Source of the DNA: Dipetalonema caudispina
Lineage: Eukaryota; Nematoda; Chromadorea; Rhabditida; Onchocercidae
DNA: 64,000 bases
Direction of reading: 5' to 3'
Assembly (NCBI GenBank): GCA_013365325.1
Contig: JABVXV010000012.1
Location: 372,001 to 436,000, forward strand
Each line of letters opens with the position of its first letter. Positions within the stretch are counted from its first letter, which is position 1. Below, one piece after another: positions 63,601-64,000 of this stretch. The translations under genes and the position numbers were made by a program. The notes beneath the pieces were generated by a model. It worked only from the letters and a program-made list of their open reading frames with translations. It was not told the DNA's origin and made no database searches.

Positions 63601-63656
63601 CGCAAACGTTATATTGCAAATATTGTATTGCAAACGTTGTATTGCAGACGTTGTAT
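63601..63656. repeat. 14-bp tandem repeat, four imperfect copies
   Basis: Units at 63601, 63615, 63629 and 63643 follow the pattern TGCAAACGTTGTAT with one to four changes each. AACGTT, a palindrome, sits in the middle of most copies. Confidence 0.8.
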
Positions 63657-64000
63657 CTATATCCAGGATTGTAAATTATGCATTATTGTTTTGCCCACTT
63701 AAGTGCTCGGTGCGAGCTTTGTAGTTATATTACATTTTTCGTGAATATAATGATGTATACCTTTTTCAGTTGTTTACATCTCATTGTGATATATTTTTTG
63801 ACGAATTTTGCGCTTAATCATTTTTAAATTTTTAAATTGTACAGTTCGTCTTGACAAAATTGTACCTTATAAGGATTTCTGAAGTGCATTTGGATACAAG
63901 GACTTCAGAGTAAAGTTTTTGTATGGCATGGATTTTATTAGAAGTCTTACTTTTTTCGCAATAGAAGTCGCCATCAGTATTATAGCTGGAATTGATCTAG
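63657..64000. other. Right-edge sequence, nothing recognised
   Basis: AT-rich sequence with no supportable exon up to the window end. Confidence 0.5.

Overview
The window is nuclear DNA of a nematode. It is AT-rich, and its genes have many short exons, mostly GT-AG introns of about 50-900 bases with TTTCAG- or TTTTAG-type acceptors. Most start codons have an acceptor-like TTCAG or TTTAG site a few tens of bases upstream, as expected for spliced-leader trans-splicing. The proteins match nematode families (GPC-2, MEP-1, an HPO-9-like BTBD protein). A clade III (spirurid or filarial) worm is my best guess, but only a guess. All gene models were built by eye by joining exons with compatible phase. 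No RNA gene, CRISPR array, intact transposon or virus was recognised.

Layout. 1-3072 (+): last three exons of an unidentified gene. 5188-6275 (-): G-protein gamma subunit gpc-2. 6.3-13.8 kb: largely empty, with microsatellites. 13790-19591 (+): secreted protein with three MAM domains in 16 exons. 20387-21275 (+): candidate Cys-containing orphan gene whose stop overlaps the next start. 21272-25958 (+): BTB-BACK-PHR protein. 26-29.3 kb: mostly empty, one weak candidate. 29305-30703 (-): mitochondrial 2-Cys peroxiredoxin. 31910-36003 (+): DNA polymerase kappa. 36703-37141 (+): weak candidate.

37350-43475 (-): single-RRM protein, the Fe-S co-chaperone HSCB and the U1A/U2B'' snRNP protein, all in one direction. 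44501-44730 (+): possible 59-residue microprotein. 47473-53722 (-): MEP-1, seven zinc fingers in 17 exons. 53.7-58.7 kb: long gap between divergent promoters, with CpG-richer patches. 58737-62289 (+): SAGA subunit TADA3. 62329-62931 (-): candidate gene convergent with TADA3, 39 bases away. The last kilobase holds a 14-bp tandem repeat and a coding-like stretch on the minus strand.

The genes are mostly housekeeping (translesion synthesis, splicing, Fe-S assembly, peroxide removal, chromatin) plus one receptor-signalling subunit and one extracellular protein. I see no self-contained new system. The most unusual points are a polk intron with no GT donor that fits AT-AC, two GC-AG introns, the ATGA overlap at 21272, and several orphan small-gene candidates.
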